A stretch of DNA of 64,000 bases from Pseudoalteromonas spongiae UST010723-006 (GCF_000238255.3 NZ_CP011039.1:2777001-2841000); one strand, 5' to 3'; shown: positions 1 through 8,850, counted from the first letter of the stretch. Notes: generated from the letters alone by a model not told the origin. Numbers and translations: made by a program.

Positions 1-585
1 AGTAACTAAGTTTGCAACGTTATCAGCACATTGTTCACGGTTTACAGCCTTTTGCACATCATCATTAAAATCTTGAATACCAAAAGACACACGATTAAAA
101 CCTAGCGAGCGTAAATGACTAAGCATATCTTCAGGTAAAGAGCGTGGGTCAATTTCAATTCCAGCTTGCACTTGGTCTGAAAAGTTAAAATACGTTTTAA
201 CAATCGCCATTAAACGGCTCATTTGTTCTTTTGTTAAAAACGTGGGTGTACCACCACCTAAATGTAACTGCTCGATTTTGTAATCTTTATAAAGAGTTGC
301 TTGTGCTTTTGCTTCTTGCTCTAAAAAGTCTAAATACACATCTGCTTTATGTTGGTGGCGAGTAATTATTTTATTACAGCCGCAGTAATAGCATAGCTGG
401 TGACAAAACGGTACATGAATATACAGCGACAAGCGCGTATTATCGCTTTTGGCGATCGCCTGTGTTACCGAATCAACAGAAAAGCCAGGCTCAAACGACA
501 ACGCCGTTGGATACGAAGTATAACGAGGACCTGACACATTGTATTTTTTTATAAGGGAGTTATCCCATTCAACGAAATTTTGCAC
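1..585 (-). CDS. hemN: Oxygen-independent coproporphyrinogen III oxidase, N-terminal part (cut by window edge)
   Basis: Radical-SAM enzyme that decarboxylates coproporphyrinogen III to protoporphyrinogen IX in anaerobic haem synthesis; cytoplasmic. The frame is open from a GTG at 585 to base 1 (195 codons) and has no ATG. The translation contains the HemN opening KYNVSGPRYTSYP, the radical-SAM cluster motif CHQLCYYCGC (about residues 56-65) and the glycine-rich LHLGGGTPTF. The GTG is chosen because a TAG lies four codons upstream in frame and the protein then starts as in E. coli HemN. No strong ribosome site is seen. It is separated by a terminator from the yihI operon on the same strand. 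E. coli has the same hemN-yihI neighbourhood. Confidence 0.93.
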   Translation of the reverse strand, partial: MQNFVEWDNSLIKKYNVSGPRYTSYPTALSFEPGFSVDSVTQAIAKSDNTRLSLYIHVPFCHQLCYYCGCNKIITRHQHKADVYLDFLEQEAKAQATLYKDYKIEQLHLGGGTPTFLTKEQMSRLMAIVKTYFNFSDQVQAGIEIDPRSLPEDMLSHLRSLGFNRVSFGIQDFNDDVQKAVNREQCADNVANLVT

Positions 586-649
586 GACTGAAACCTAACA
601 ATATTAAGGTTTAGCAAGTGTACAAAAGGAACGAGAAACCGGCTTTGAT

Positions 650-682
650 CCAAAACAATAAAGCCAGCAAGTGCTGGCTTTA
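650..682 (-). terminator. Terminator after the yihI-DUF2489 operon
   Basis: Inverted repeat AAAGCCAG/CTGGCTTT (660-681) followed on the minus strand by TTATTGTTTT. It lies just after the DUF2489 gene stop and before hemN, so it separates the two transcription units. It could also work weakly in the other direction. Confidence 0.75.
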
Positions 683-703
683 TTTACAGATTAGATAAGG
701 TGG

Positions 704-1207
704 CTAATTAGCGAATACGTGTTTGGTATTCGGATCAGCTGGGAAGTAAGCTTCTAGCTTAGCGGCTTCGGCCAAAATGCCTTCTTCAAGCTCTTTTTCA
801 GCACGCCAACGCTTGCTATCCATTTGGAAGACTTCTTTCTTACTGTATTTCTTACGCGCATCGTGGGTCGGCATTTCCTTTACCACATCATACATTTTGA
901 AAACGTGCTGATATTCCGTTTCAAGATCCACTGTTTCAGAGAATTGATACTGCGACATCAACACCCAAATACGTAAACATCCTTCTGAATATTCACACTG
1001 CTTCTCTTTCATCGCGCGTGCAATCAAGTTAATGCTGTCGGCAATTTTTGCATTGCGCTCAGCCGCTTTAACTTTTAACTTTTCAATTTGCGCTTGTTGC
1101 TTTTCTTTTTGTACTTTCAGTTGAAATAACAACTTACCAGCGTAAAAAGCTAACCCTGCAACAATAGCAGCGGCAATAATAATGGCGATAACCCAAATAG
1201 CATTCAC
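704..1207 (-). CDS. DUF2489 family membrane-anchored protein
   Basis: Protein of 167 residues of unknown function. One N-terminal membrane segment (about residues 3-24) is followed by a charged helical region (about 28-60) and a soluble domain. This matches the DUF2489 family, found next to yihI in Alteromonadales and Vibrionaceae. The start is GTG at 1207, whose G overlaps the yihI TAG stop (TAGTG), so translation is probably coupled. A terminator follows. No catalytic motif is visible. The family assignment rests on the N-terminal anchor and the gene neighbourhood. Confidence 0.75.
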   Translation of the reverse strand: MNAIWVIAIIIAAAIVAGLAFYAGKLLFQLKVQKEKQQAQIEKLKVKAAERNAKIADSINLIARAMKEKQCEYSEGCLRIWVLMSQYQFSETVDLETEYQHVFKMYDVVKEMPTHDARKKYSKKEVFQMDSKRWRAEKELEEGILAEAAKLEAYFPADPNTKHVFAN

Positions 1208-1788
1208 TACTTAAGCTCCTCCTCGTCATCATCACTTAACCATTCATCGGCAAGATCGTTCGACATAAATTGGTCAAGCATGTCTTCATCGTCAAACTCA
1301 TCTTCATCATCAATACCTAACAAGTCGCAAAGTGCTTGGTGACGCTCTACCTTCGCGTTTAAGTATTTGATGTCTTTTCCTACTAACACTTCACCTGCAT
1401 TTTGACGCTCAAGTAACGACATTAGCTTTTGATCGTTTTCAATTTGCTCAAGCTCTTGCTCTGGTGTTAGCTGAGGCTCACCGACTTTACGTAACTCTAC
1501 TTGCGGCTGTAGATGACGCTTAAACTCTGGCTGTTGCTGAGTAACCTCTGCTTCAGGCACAAGACTAACAGGCTTTTTACTACCTAAACGGCTGTCTTTG
1601 CGTTGCTTACCCGCACCTTGCTGCTCATTTAAAGCATCTTGTGCGTTGCGCGTACCCGCTTTATTACCAGTACGCTTTTTAACACGCTGCTCTTTCAAAG
1701 CGCGTAGTTCGGCAAGTTTCTCTTTGCTAAGGCGGAAGCTTCCATTGCCACCGGTACCGATTTTGCGTGACTTTTTCTTTCTGGTCAT
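1207..1788 (-). CDS. yihI: Der GTPase-activating protein YihI
   Basis: Activator of the ribosome-assembly GTPase Der. The N terminus is very basic (MTRKKKSRKIGTGG) and the C terminus very acidic (runs of D and E ending in DDDEEELK). Between them is the conserved segment with LTPEQELEQIENDQKLMSLLERQNAGE-like sequence (about residues 106-135). This matches the E. coli YihI layout (169 residues), with a somewhat longer linker here. It is the first gene of a two-gene operon with the DUF2489 gene. Upstream lie a methyltransferase gene on the same strand and then the CsrC-like RNA, as in the E. coli yihI-csrC order. Confidence 0.9.
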   Translation of the reverse strand: MTRKKKSRKIGTGGNGSFRLSKEKLAELRALKEQRVKKRTGNKAGTRNAQDALNEQQGAGKQRKDSRLGSKKPVSLVPEAEVTQQQPEFKRHLQPQVELRKVGEPQLTPEQELEQIENDQKLMSLLERQNAGEVLVGKDIKYLNAKVERHQALCDLLGIDDEDEFDDEDMLDQFMSNDLADEWLSDDDEEELK

Positions 1789-1824
1789 AATTAAATCTAA
1801 AATTTTTACAAAACTAAGCTTATT

Positions 1825-2472
1825 TTACACTATTGCTGACTGTTTAAATAGCATCACGTCATCACCATGATATGCCAGTGATAAGCCATGGTGCTGTGCT
1901 AAATAATCAAACGTGGCCCGCGAAAAAAAATTGATATGCGTAATATCATTTTTGTAATGCCAATTTTTAAATCGGGCTTGGTCGATGACGAGCTTTGTCA
2001 TCACAACTAATACGCCATTTGGCTTTAATAAGTTCAGTAGTTGCGCCCACACTTCGTTTGGATTGGCTAAATGTTCAATTACCTCAGTACAGGTTACAAA
2101 GTCGTATTGACGATTTAACACCTCAGTGTTTGGATAATAGAAGATATCGTAAAGCGCGGTAGCATGACCTTTCTCTGTGAGCATTTTGGCAAGTGCAGGA
2201 CCCGGTCCACAACCAAAATCGAGACCCTGACTAGCTTCTGCTAATTCTGGCAGCAAAGGCGCTAAAGCGCGGCTCAGAAATTTCTGATAGCCCGTGTCAT
2301 TTACATCATTTTCATGACTATCGTAGATTTGTTTTTCTTGCTCGAGTGAAATTAACTGGCTGCGCGCAACAAATACTAACTGACATAACTCACATTGATA
2401 GTAAGCTCTGCGTTTGTCTTCGCTGTAAAAGGTGCTTTTAGAATGCAAACATAATGGACAAGGTTCAGACAT
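1825..2472 (-). CDS. Class I SAM-dependent methyltransferase with N-terminal zinc ribbon
   Basis: Protein of 215 residues. The N terminus carries two CxxC pairs (CPLC at residues 5-8 and CELC near 28-31), a probable zinc ribbon. A Rossmann SAM-binding motif follows (LDFGCGPG, about residues 84-91), then an acidic TEVIEHL motif typical of UbiG-like methyltransferases. The substrate cannot be told from sequence. Similar Cys-ribbon methyltransferases act on small molecules or sugars, but that is family knowledge only. It starts at ATG 2472 and ends 36 bases before yihI, so read-through is possible. Confidence 0.82.
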   Translation of the reverse strand: MSEPCPLCLHSKSTFYSEDKRRAYYQCELCQLVFVARSQLISLEQEKQIYDSHENDVNDTGYQKFLSRALAPLLPELAEASQGLDFGCGPGPALAKMLTEKGHATALYDIFYYPNTEVLNRQYDFVTCTEVIEHLANPNEVWAQLLNLLKPNGVLVVMTKLVIDQARFKNWHYKNDITHINFFSRATFDYLAQHHGLSLAYHGDDVMLFKQSAIV

Positions 2473-2523
2473 GGTTTAAACGTGAAATTTATTTGCCGTA
2501 ATCATAGCAATTTTATTGCGACA

Positions 2524-2799
2524 AATAAAAAAGCGACAGAGAATCTCTGCCGCTTACTAATCTGAGTGTCTTATGACACTTCTCCCTTCGACTGTTTTAA
2601 CCAACGAGTCTAATTTTATTATTATTTTACTATCCGTATTTTTATTATTTTCATCCGTGCTTTTTTTATTTTCGGTCTTCCTGACGCTTTCTTAGCAGTC
2701 CATTAATGTAACCTATGGTTACTTTCCCCTACGCACATAATTGTCGCTGCACTTCCGTATTTTACTGCTTTCCCTGTTATTTTTGTCCCTTGCGACAGG
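2524..2799 (-). ncRNA. CsrB/CsrC-family sRNA (CsrA antagonist)
   Basis: The 578-base gap between the methyltransferase gene and cytochrome c4 encodes no protein. Its minus strand carries nine GGA triplets within about 210 bases (plus-strand TCC at 2583, 2633, 2654, 2679, 2699, 2725, 2754, 2771, 2786). Seven of the nine fit the CsrA-binding core ANGGA. It ends in an intrinsic terminator whose stem (CAGAG/CTCTG between CGCTT-type ends, then TTTTTT) closely resembles the CsrC terminator I remember from E. coli. The position also fits: E. coli csrC lies between engB (yihA) and yihI. Such RNAs sequester the translational repressor CsrA. The 5' end is estimated from the promoter and is not exact. 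Confidence 0.82.
2529..2556 (-). terminator. Terminator of the CsrB/C-type sRNA
   Basis: On the minus strand the stem AAGCGGCAGAG/CTCTGTCGCTT, which includes one G-U pair, is followed by TTTTTTATTTG. This is a strong intrinsic terminator. Confidence 0.88.
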
Positions 2800-2804
2800 T
2801 GAAT

Positions 2805-2832
2805 AATTTACTTGTTAATAAATTTGTTACAA
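2805..2832 (-). promoter_or_regulatory. Candidate promoter of the CsrB/C-type sRNA
   Basis: On the minus strand, TTGTAA (2827-2832) and TAAATT (2805-2810) are separated by 16 bases, placing the start near 2799, just before the first GGA motif. About 135 bases further upstream there is a TGTAAG half-site (2934-2939) such as GacA/UvrY regulators use. The second half of that palindrome is poor, so control by BarA/UvrY is only suggested. Confidence 0.5.
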
Positions 2833-2997
2833 CTAATTTAACTAAAATAAATAAAAAAAGATTTCTTTAAAAATCGTGTTAACAATAAAAAACAGACACT
2901 TAAGCCATATCTAGTGACAAAATAGCGAATTAACTTACAGTTAACATTAGTCATTATCCTACCATGATTGTGAGAAATATCTCACAGACTAAGGTAT

Positions 2998-3027
2998 AAA
3001 AAAAGCAGCTTGCGCTGCTTTTTTCAT
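2998..3027 (-). terminator. Terminator after cytochrome c4
   Basis: Stem AAAGCAGC/GCTGCTTT around a short TTGC loop, with A and T tracts on both sides, so it can work in both directions. It is placed just after the c4 stop codon and separates the gene from the sRNA promoter region. Confidence 0.75.
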
Positions 3028-3049
3028 CACCTATAAAATATAAGTGTTA

Positions 3050-3682
3050 TTAGTGAAGACCTGAAACATACTTAGAAAGTAGTTCAATGTCCTTATCTGT
3101 TAGCTTTTTCGCTAAATCGCGCATCATACCATTTAGGTCATTATTGCGATCACCTGAGCGGAATTTCTCAAGTTGCGCTTTTACGTAATCAGCATTTTGG
3201 AATGATACTTTCGGGAAGCCCGCTAATGATGTACCGTTACCACGAGGACCGTGACATGCTGCACATGCCGGAATACCACGTTCCGCATCACCTGCTTTGT
3301 ATAGTTTACCACCTAGCTCAACCACTTCTTCTGGAGTGCTACCTGGTTCCATGTTAAGACTTGAAAAGTAAGCCGCGATATCGCGCATATCTTGCTCTGA
3401 TAGTGGCATAGCCATACCACTCATTACAGGGTCCATACGACCTTCTGCACCGCCTGATGTCATACCTAATTTAAACTCTTTTAATTGCTTAAATAAGTAT
3501 TGAGCGTGCTGACCTGCAAGTTTAGGGTGATTAGGAAGAGGTTTGTTTCCATCTACACCGTGACAAGCAACACATGTCGCAGCTTTTGTTTTACCAGCTT
3601 CTATATCGCCCTCAAAAGCAGCAGCTTGATTGACGCTGAACGCACCAGCAACCATCATTAAAGATAAAGCTATTTTTTTCAT
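3050..3682 (-). CDS. Diheme cytochrome c4
   Basis: Periplasmic diheme c-type cytochrome that passes electrons to terminal oxidases. A signal peptide (about residues 1-22, ending AAA) precedes two homologous halves, each with a heme-binding CxxCH: CVACH near residue 37 and CAACH near residue 141. Methionines that can serve as axial ligands lie in each half (around VMSGMAMP and the LNGMMRDL segment). The length of 210 residues is typical of c4. It is divergently arranged with engB, an arrangement common in this order. An FNR-like site lies in the shared upstream region. Confidence 0.93.
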   Translation of the reverse strand: MKKIALSLMMVAGAFSVNQAAAFEGDIEAGKTKAATCVACHGVDGNKPLPNHPKLAGQHAQYLFKQLKEFKLGMTSGGAEGRMDPVMSGMAMPLSEQDMRDIAAYFSSLNMEPGSTPEEVVELGGKLYKAGDAERGIPACAACHGPRGNGTSLAGFPKVSFQNADYVKAQLEKFRSGDRNNDLNGMMRDLAKKLTDKDIELLSKYVSGLH

Positions 3683-3848
3683 GCTATTTCTCTGTTTCGA
3701 CCCTGTTAAAACCTGACAAGCAGGAATGAATACCAGCTAAAGTAGCCATATTCTACACGATTAAATTTTATCTGACACCTCTTGTGCCTTGATAAAACAT
3801 ATAAAATATAGGGGTTTTTACTAAAAAACTCCGTAAAGGCGCATTTCT

Positions 3849-3862
3849 TTGATCTTTCTCAA
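3849..3862. promoter_or_regulatory. FNR-like half-palindrome between cytochrome c4 and engB
   Basis: TTGATCTTTCTCAA matches the FNR consensus TTGAT-N4-ATCAA at nine of ten positions. It lies in the 220-base divergent region upstream of cytochrome c4. Redox control of c4 would make sense, but a single site is weak evidence. Confidence 0.35.
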
Positions 3863-4025
3863 GGTTAATTTGGCCCATTAAAAAAGACAAAGCATTACTT
3901 ATTTGGCTATTGTTAGTATAAAATACGCGCCCAGAAATAAAAGATATGTTAAAGGCAGTGTAGCAAAAATCTCTGAAAATAGGGATTCGCCTTTAATCTT
4001 AAGAAAGCGTTTTAAGGAGCTAACC

Positions 4026-4673
4026 TTGCTAAAGTCACGGGTTCAATATTCAAAAGCGAGCTTTATTACAAGTGCACCAGACATCACTAAACTGCCTGCT
4101 GATTCGGGTGTTGAAGTTGCGTTTGCAGGTCGTTCTAATGCGGGTAAATCAAGTGCGCTAAACACATTAACCGATCAAAAACTTGCGCGCACAAGTAAAA
4201 CACCAGGTCGTACGCAGCTAATCAACACCTTCTCGCTGGGTGAAGATATGCGCATCATCGACTTACCAGGTTATGGTTTTGCCAAAGTACCACTTGAAAT
4301 GAAAAAGAAGTGGCAGAAATCACTGGGTGAATACCTGCAAAAGCGTGAAAGTTTAAAAGGCATTGTGGTCTTAATGGATATTCGTCATCCATTAAAAGAG
4401 CTTGATATGGACCTTATTAACTGGGCCGTTGAAAGTGATTTAGAGATTCTTGCGCTACTTACTAAAGCCGACAAACTGAAACAAGGCAAGCGTAAAAGTG
4501 AAGTGCTAAAAGTTCGCCGCGAGTTAAAAGAACTCAGTGACAAAATTACTGTTCACGCGTTTTCATCATTAAAAGGCATTGGTTTACCGGAATTGGCAAA
4601 AACACTGGATGTTTGGTACTTAGGTGAAATTGACGCGATAGCGCCAGAACAAGAGTCAGACGAGCCAGAATAA
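4026..4673 (+). CDS. engB: Ribosome-biogenesis GTPase EngB (YihA/YsxC)
   Basis: Essential GTPase in large ribosomal subunit assembly. G motifs: P-loop [18 protein letters not shown] (G2), DLPGYG (G3) and LTKADK (G4). The frame is open from 3903, but the start is placed at TTG 4026. AAGGAG ends six bases before it, and the product (215 residues, opening [13 protein letters not shown] with the first residue read as Met) lines up with E. coli YihA (210). The 41 extra N-terminal residues of the longer reading are lysine/arginine-rich and resemble no known EngB extension. Neighbours are the Spot 42-like RNA and polA, as in E. coli. Confidence 0.94.
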   Translation: MLKSRVQYSKASFITSAPDITKLPADSGVEVAFAGRSNAGKSSALNTLTDQKLARTSKTPGRTQLINTFSLGEDMRIIDLPGYGFAKVPLEMKKKWQKSLGEYLQKRESLKGIVVLMDIRHPLKELDMDLINWAVESDLEILALLTKADKLKQGKRKSEVLKVRRELKELSDKITVHAFSSLKGIGLPELAKTLDVWYLGEIDAIAPEQESDEPE

Positions 4674-4683
4674 AACGTTTGGG

Positions 4684-4785
4684 AAAAAACCGGTTGGTAA
4701 AAACCAACCGGGTATAGCAATCTGGGGAGAAGCTATTAAAACGCTGTACCCCGTAAGAGATACATCATCAACAGGATGTCCTTAT
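4684..4785 (-). ncRNA. spf: Spot 42-like sRNA candidate between polA and engB
   Basis: In E. coli and relatives Spot 42 RNA is encoded immediately downstream of polA, before engB. Here the minus strand of this gap has three matching features. A TATAAG box (4785-4790) could be a -10. The transcript would contain GGGGTACAG, recalling the GGGUACAG near the Spot 42 5' end. It would end in a nine-pair terminator stem (CCGGTTGGT/ACCAACCGG, 4690-4711) followed by TTTTTT. An internal GGGG/CCCC hairpin is also possible. The rest is not recognisably similar, so the identity rests on position, length (about 100 nt) and the short match. Confidence 0.5.
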
Positions 4786-4892
4786 AGGACGGCGCGCACT
4801 TTAACAAAGCAGATTTGCAAAATAAAGTTATATCGCGACAAATTGCAAAGAAATGTAACAATCTGCACTAAAATTCAGCAAACTTAAATTTA

Positions 4893-4927
4893 ACATAAAA
4901 AAATAGCCAACATTAAATATTGGCTAC
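4893..4927 (-). terminator. polA terminator
   Basis: On the minus strand TAGCCAA/TTGGCTA form a seven-pair stem followed by TTTTTTTATG, 30 bases after the polA stop. It isolates polA from the downstream sRNA candidate. Confidence 0.82.
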
Positions 4928-4955
4928 TTAAAATTGTTGTTAATTTATGCGCAAA

Positions 4956-7694
4956 CTAGTGAGCCTGCTCCCAGTTGTCACCTGAATCAGCTTCCACTAA
5001 TAATGGTACGTCCAACTGAGCTGCTTCACTCATCAATGAACAAATTTTATCGCTAAATTCGTCCACTTTATCTGCGTTAATTTCAAACACCAATTCATCG
5101 TGAACTTGCATGATCATTTCAATATCATCTGACGATTGCGTTTTCAGCCAACCAGCTACATTGATCATTGCGCGCTTAATGATATCGGCAGCAGTGCCCT
5201 GCATTGGCGCGTTAATTGCCGCTCGTTCAGCTGCTTTACGACGCGCACCATTACGCGCTTTAATATCTGGCAAATATAAACGACGACCAAATAAGGTACT
5301 AACGTAACCTTTTTCAGCGGCATCTTCACGCGTGCGTTCCATATACTCAAGTACACCAGGGAAGCGTTCAAAATAGGTATCCATATAATGTTGTGCTTCA
5401 TTACGCGGGATATCTAGTTGACGTGACAAACCAAAGGCACTCATGCCGTAAATTAGACCGAAGTTTACAGCCTTAGCTTTACGACGCATATCAGATGTAA
5501 CGGTTTCAAGTGGTACACCAAATACTTCCGCAGCCGTTGCGCTGTGAACATCTTTACCTTCAGCAAATGCACTTAATAGGCCGTTATCTTGCGATAAATG
5601 CGCCATAATACGCAATTCAATTTGACTGTAGTCAGCCGCCATTATTAATTTGCCAGGAGCCGCAACAAAGGCCTGACGAATTCGGCGACCTGCTTCATTA
5701 CGAATTGGAATATTCTGTAAGTTAGGATCGCTTGAACTTAAGCGACCTGTTGCGGTAACTGCTTGATGATACGAAGTATGCACACGCTGAGTTACTTCAT
5801 CTACCATTTTAGGTAATTTATCAGTATACGTTGATTTGAGCTTGGCTAAACCACGGTGTTCAATAATCAATTTAGGCAATGGATAATCGTGAGCAAGTTC
5901 TTGCAGCACTTCTTCCGCTGTCGACGGCGCACCTTTTGGTGTTTTCTTTAATACTGGTAAGCCAAGTTTTTCAAACAGAATACCTTGTAATTGCTTGGTT
6001 GAGCTTAGGTTGAACTCCTCTTCTGCAATCTCATACGCTTCTTTTTCTAGCTCTTCAAGACGCGCTGCAATTTCAACACTTTGCTGTGCCAACATTTGGC
6101 TATCAATATGAACACCGGTACGTTCCATATCTGATAACACATTTACCAATGGCAATTCGATTGAATTGAAAACATCCACTAGCTCAGGCTCTTTTTCTAA
6201 CATTGGCCAAAGCGTATTATGCAATCGCAAGGTTATGTCGGCATCTTCCGCCGCATAAGGTGCCGCTTTTTCTAGCTCAATTTGATTGAAGGTTAGCTGC
6301 GCTTTGCCTTTACCTGCAATTTCTTCAAAACTTATGTTTTTATGGCCGAGATATTTTAGCGCAAGTGAGTCCATATCATGACGAGTACCAACACTATTGA
6401 GTACGTAAGACTCAAGCATGGTATCAAAACGAATACCATTAAGTTCAATACCCGCTCGTGCTAATACGCTCCTATCGTATTTAAGGTTTTGCCCTACTTT
6501 TGCTTTATTTTCATCAGCTAAAATTGGCGCAAGTTTAGCAAATACTAGCTCGTGACTGAGTTGTGCTGGCGCACCTAAATAATCATGTTTAAGCGGCAAA
6601 TAAGCTGCTTCCGCTTCTGTTACCGCAAAGCTCATACCGACTAGATCAGCTTGCATGTAATCAAGACTGGTGGTTTCAGTATCAAATGCGAAAAGATCTG
6701 CTGCTTGTAATTTAGCAACCCAACTATCTAACTGTGCTTCAGTTAATATCGTTTCGTAATTTGTTTCAACAGGTTTAGTTGCCACTTCAACTTCCGCAGC
6801 AGGTGCGGTGTCACCATCAAGTAATTCACTTAACCAACGCTTAAATTCACACTCGCCATAAAGCTTGATCAATTCATCAGTATTTGGCGCCGCAACTTCG
6901 AAAGAATCCAAGTTTTGCTCAACTTCTACATCCAACTTAATCGTTGCAAGCTCATAAGAAAGCCGAAGCTGTTCTTTATTATCTTCTAGTTTCTTCGACA
7001 TGGTTTTTGAACCACGGAAACCAAGATCTGCGATTTTGTCTAAGTTATCGTAAAGTGAATCAATAGAGCCGAGTCCTTGCAGCATTGCAAGAGCCGTTTT
7101 TTCGCCCACACCTGGTACACCTGGAATGTTATCGACTTTATCGCCCATTAATGCGAGATAATCGATGATTAACTCAGGACCAATACCAAATTTATCAACA
7201 ACTCCAGCAGGGTCCATAATCGTATTAGTCATGGTGTTGATAAGTGTTACATGCTCATCAACTAACTGCGCCATATCTTTATCGCCTGTACTAATAAGTA
7301 CATGACGTTTTTGTTCTGACGCGCGTTTCGCTAATGTGCCAATTACATCATCGGCTTCAACACCCGGAATGCTAATAAGCGGTAAACCCATAGCCTTGAT
7401 AATATTGTGAATAGGCTCAATTTGAGTGCGCAGATCATCAGGCATCGGTGGGCGGTTTGCCTTGTATTCAGAATACATATCATTGCGAAAAGTTGGACCT
7501 TTGGCGTCAAAGATCACTACCATATGACTTGGCGAATACTGCTTAACTAAACTCTTAAGCATATTAATTACACCATAGATAGCACCGGTGGCCTCACCTT
7601 TTGAGTTAGTTAGATGTGGTGGAGCATGGTAAGCACGGAATAAGTATGATGAACCATCAACCAAGATTAACGGATTTTCAGGGATCTGAGCCAT
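4956..7694 (-). CDS. polA: DNA polymerase I
   Basis: Repair and Okazaki-fragment polymerase of 912 residues. Order: 5' nuclease domain (about 1-290, with [16 protein letters not shown] and DDVIGTLA), a proofreading 3'-5' exonuclease domain (about 320-500) with the catalytic motif FDTETTSLD intact, and a polymerase domain with motif A DYSQIELR and motif C VHDELVFE. The start is ATG 7694, giving [14 protein letters not shown] as in E. coli, with AAGGCG about eight bases upstream. An upstream in-frame GTG at 7700 would add only two residues. It is followed by its terminator and the Spot 42-like RNA. Confidence 0.97.
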   Translation of the reverse strand: MAQIPENPLILVDGSSYLFRAYHAPPHLTNSKGEATGAIYGVINMLKSLVKQYSPSHMVVIFDAKGPTFRNDMYSEYKANRPPMPDDLRTQIEPIHNIIKAMGLPLISIPGVEADDVIGTLAKRASEQKRHVLISTGDKDMAQLVDEHVTLINTMTNTIMDPAGVVDKFGIGPELIIDYLALMGDKVDNIPGVPGVGEKTALAMLQGLGSIDSLYDNLDKIADLGFRGSKTMSKKLEDNKEQLRLSYELATIKLDVEVEQNLDSFEVAAPNTDELIKLYGECEFKRWLSELLDGDTAPAAEVEVATKPVETNYETILTEAQLDSWVAKLQAADLFAFDTETTSLDYMQADLVGMSFAVTEAEAAYLPLKHDYLGAPAQLSHELVFAKLAPILADENKAKVGQNLKYDRSVLARAGIELNGIRFDTMLESYVLNSVGTRHDMDSLALKYLGHKNISFEEIAGKGKAQLTFNQIELEKAAPYAAEDADITLRLHNTLWPMLEKEPELVDVFNSIELPLVNVLSDMERTGVHIDSQMLAQQSVEIAARLEELEKEAYEIAEEEFNLSSTKQLQGILFEKLGLPVLKKTPKGAPSTAEEVLQELAHDYPLPKLIIEHRGLAKLKSTYTDKLPKMVDEVTQRVHTSYHQAVTATGRLSSSDPNLQNIPIRNEAGRRIRQAFVAAPGKLIMAADYSQIELRIMAHLSQDNGLLSAFAEGKDVHSATAAEVFGVPLETVTSDMRRKAKAVNFGLIYGMSAFGLSRQLDIPRNEAQHYMDTYFERFPGVLEYMERTREDAAEKGYVSTLFGRRLYLPDIKARNGARRKAAERAAINAPMQGTAADIIKRAMINVAGWLKTQSSDDIEMIMQVHDELVFEINADKVDEFSDKICSLMSEAAQLDVPLLVEADSGDNWEQAH

Positions 7695-7853
7695 TAGCAC
7701 TCGCCTTAAAACGATTAAACATAAATTGCCGATAGCATGCCATATCCCCGATAAGAAAACGAGAATTCAGCTCTATAAACAACAGAAATAATCAGTGCAG
7801 TGCAAGCAGTAAACGAATTGTTGAAATATTCTTCAGGCCAACTGGTTGTAACC

Positions 7854-8121
7854 TGTGGATAAGTTTGTTAGTAAAGATGTAACGGAGCCTTCCCCGAATT
7901 TGAAAAAACAAATGGAGAATCTTGATTTTTGGTTAATATACAATGAGTTAACAAAGCTAATTTACTAGCGTATTGTTATTATTATTAATTTTCCAAGATG
8001 TGGAAACTGCTAAACTTTTTATCCTTAAAGCTTGGCAAGGAACATCCTAATCTTTAGCAGGGCAGTTACTCTACCAATAAAAGATCAAAGATCCTAGCGA
8101 TCTTTTTATAATTTTTTTTTA
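7854..8121 (+). other. Non-coding gap upstream of elbB with nested hairpins and a terminator
   Basis: The 490-base gap between polA and elbB has no credible ORF. On the plus strand CTGCTAAA (8007-8014) pairs with TTTAGCAG (8053-8060) and encloses a second stem TCCTT/AAGGA (8022-8026/8037-8041). An intrinsic terminator follows: AAAGATC/GATCTTT (8087-8105) with a T-rich tail to 8121. It could be a small RNA or a cis-regulatory leader. No clear promoter was found for it. A single perfect DnaA-box nonamer (7854-7862, minus-strand TTATCCACA) lies further upstream and may be chance. Confidence 0.45.
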
Positions 8122-8153
8122 TTTACATCGTTTCTTTATAGCTAGAATATAAT
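8122..8153 (+). promoter_or_regulatory. Candidate elbB promoter
   Basis: A perfect TATAAT (8148-8153) lies 33 bases before the elbB start. TTTACA (8122-8127) is the nearest -35-like hexamer but is 20 bases away, longer than ideal, so the -35 assignment is uncertain. Confidence 0.45.
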
Positions 8154-8185
8154 GCTTAACTAATCTTGAGATATGGAATAGATAT

Positions 8186-8836
8186 ATGAAAAAGATAGCA
8201 GTGATTTTAAGTGGCTGTGGTGTATTTGATGGCGCTGAAATTCATGAGGCAGTATTAACGCTGTTAAATATTGAACTGCAGGGTGCAAGTTACCAATGTT
8301 TCGCACCCAATATAGATCAACACCATGTAATTAATCATATCACTGGCGAGGAAATGCCTGAGAAACGCAACGTACTAGTCGAATCTGCGCGTATTGCACG
8401 AGGTGAGATCAAGGATCTTAAAGAGCTCAACATTTCAGAGTTTGATGCACTCGCTTTACCTGGTGGTTTTGGCGCTGCGAAAAATTTATGTGATTTCGCA
8501 TTAAAAGGCGCTGAGTGCGAGATCAATGAAGACGTTGCCAACGCGTGTCGTGCATTTGCTGATGCGCAAAAACCGGCAGCCTATATTTGTATTGCACCGG
8601 CAATTATTCCACAAGTTTACGCCGCAGGCACACTTGCAACCATTGGCAATGACCTAGATACAGCAAATATTGTTAACGCATTAGGCGCAGCACACCAAAA
8701 CTGTGCGGTAGACGATATTATTGTCGACCAAAGTGCAAAAGTAATCAGCACGCCAGCTTATATGTTAGCGACAAATATTCGCGAAGCGGCAAGCGGTATT
8801 GAAAAAGCCATCGCACAATTAGTAAAAATGAGCTAA
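8186..8836 (+). CDS. elbB: Isoprenoid biosynthesis glyoxalase ElbB (DJ-1/PfpI family)
   Basis: Protein of 216 residues that matches E. coli ElbB in length and opening (MKKIAVILSGCGVFDGAEIHE). It has the DJ-1/PfpI fold signature, with the nucleophile-elbow-like segment AAYICIAPA (about 130-138; ElbB orthologues keep Cys here) and LALPGGFGAAKN. ElbB has weak glyoxalase activity in vitro and was linked genetically to isoprenoid formation; its true role is unsettled. It stands alone, with its own promoter and a strong terminator. Confidence 0.9.
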   Translation: MKKIAVILSGCGVFDGAEIHEAVLTLLNIELQGASYQCFAPNIDQHHVINHITGEEMPEKRNVLVESARIARGEIKDLKELNISEFDALALPGGFGAAKNLCDFALKGAECEINEDVANACRAFADAQKPAAYICIAPAIIPQVYAAGTLATIGNDLDTANIVNALGAAHQNCAVDDIIVDQSAKVISTPAYMLATNIREAASGIEKAIAQLVKMS

Positions 8837-8850
8837 CCCTGTAACAAAAG

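Noticed and set aside
1598..1870. Plus-strand frame of 90 codons over yihI
   Set aside because: It lies within and opposite the well-supported yihI gene and has no ribosome site or family resemblance.
7854..7862. Perfect DnaA box (TTATCCACA on the minus strand) upstream of polA
   Set aside because: One nonamer is expected about once in two windows of this size by chance. No cluster of boxes, AT-rich unwinding region or dnaA/dnaN/gidA neighbourhood is present, so this is not an origin.
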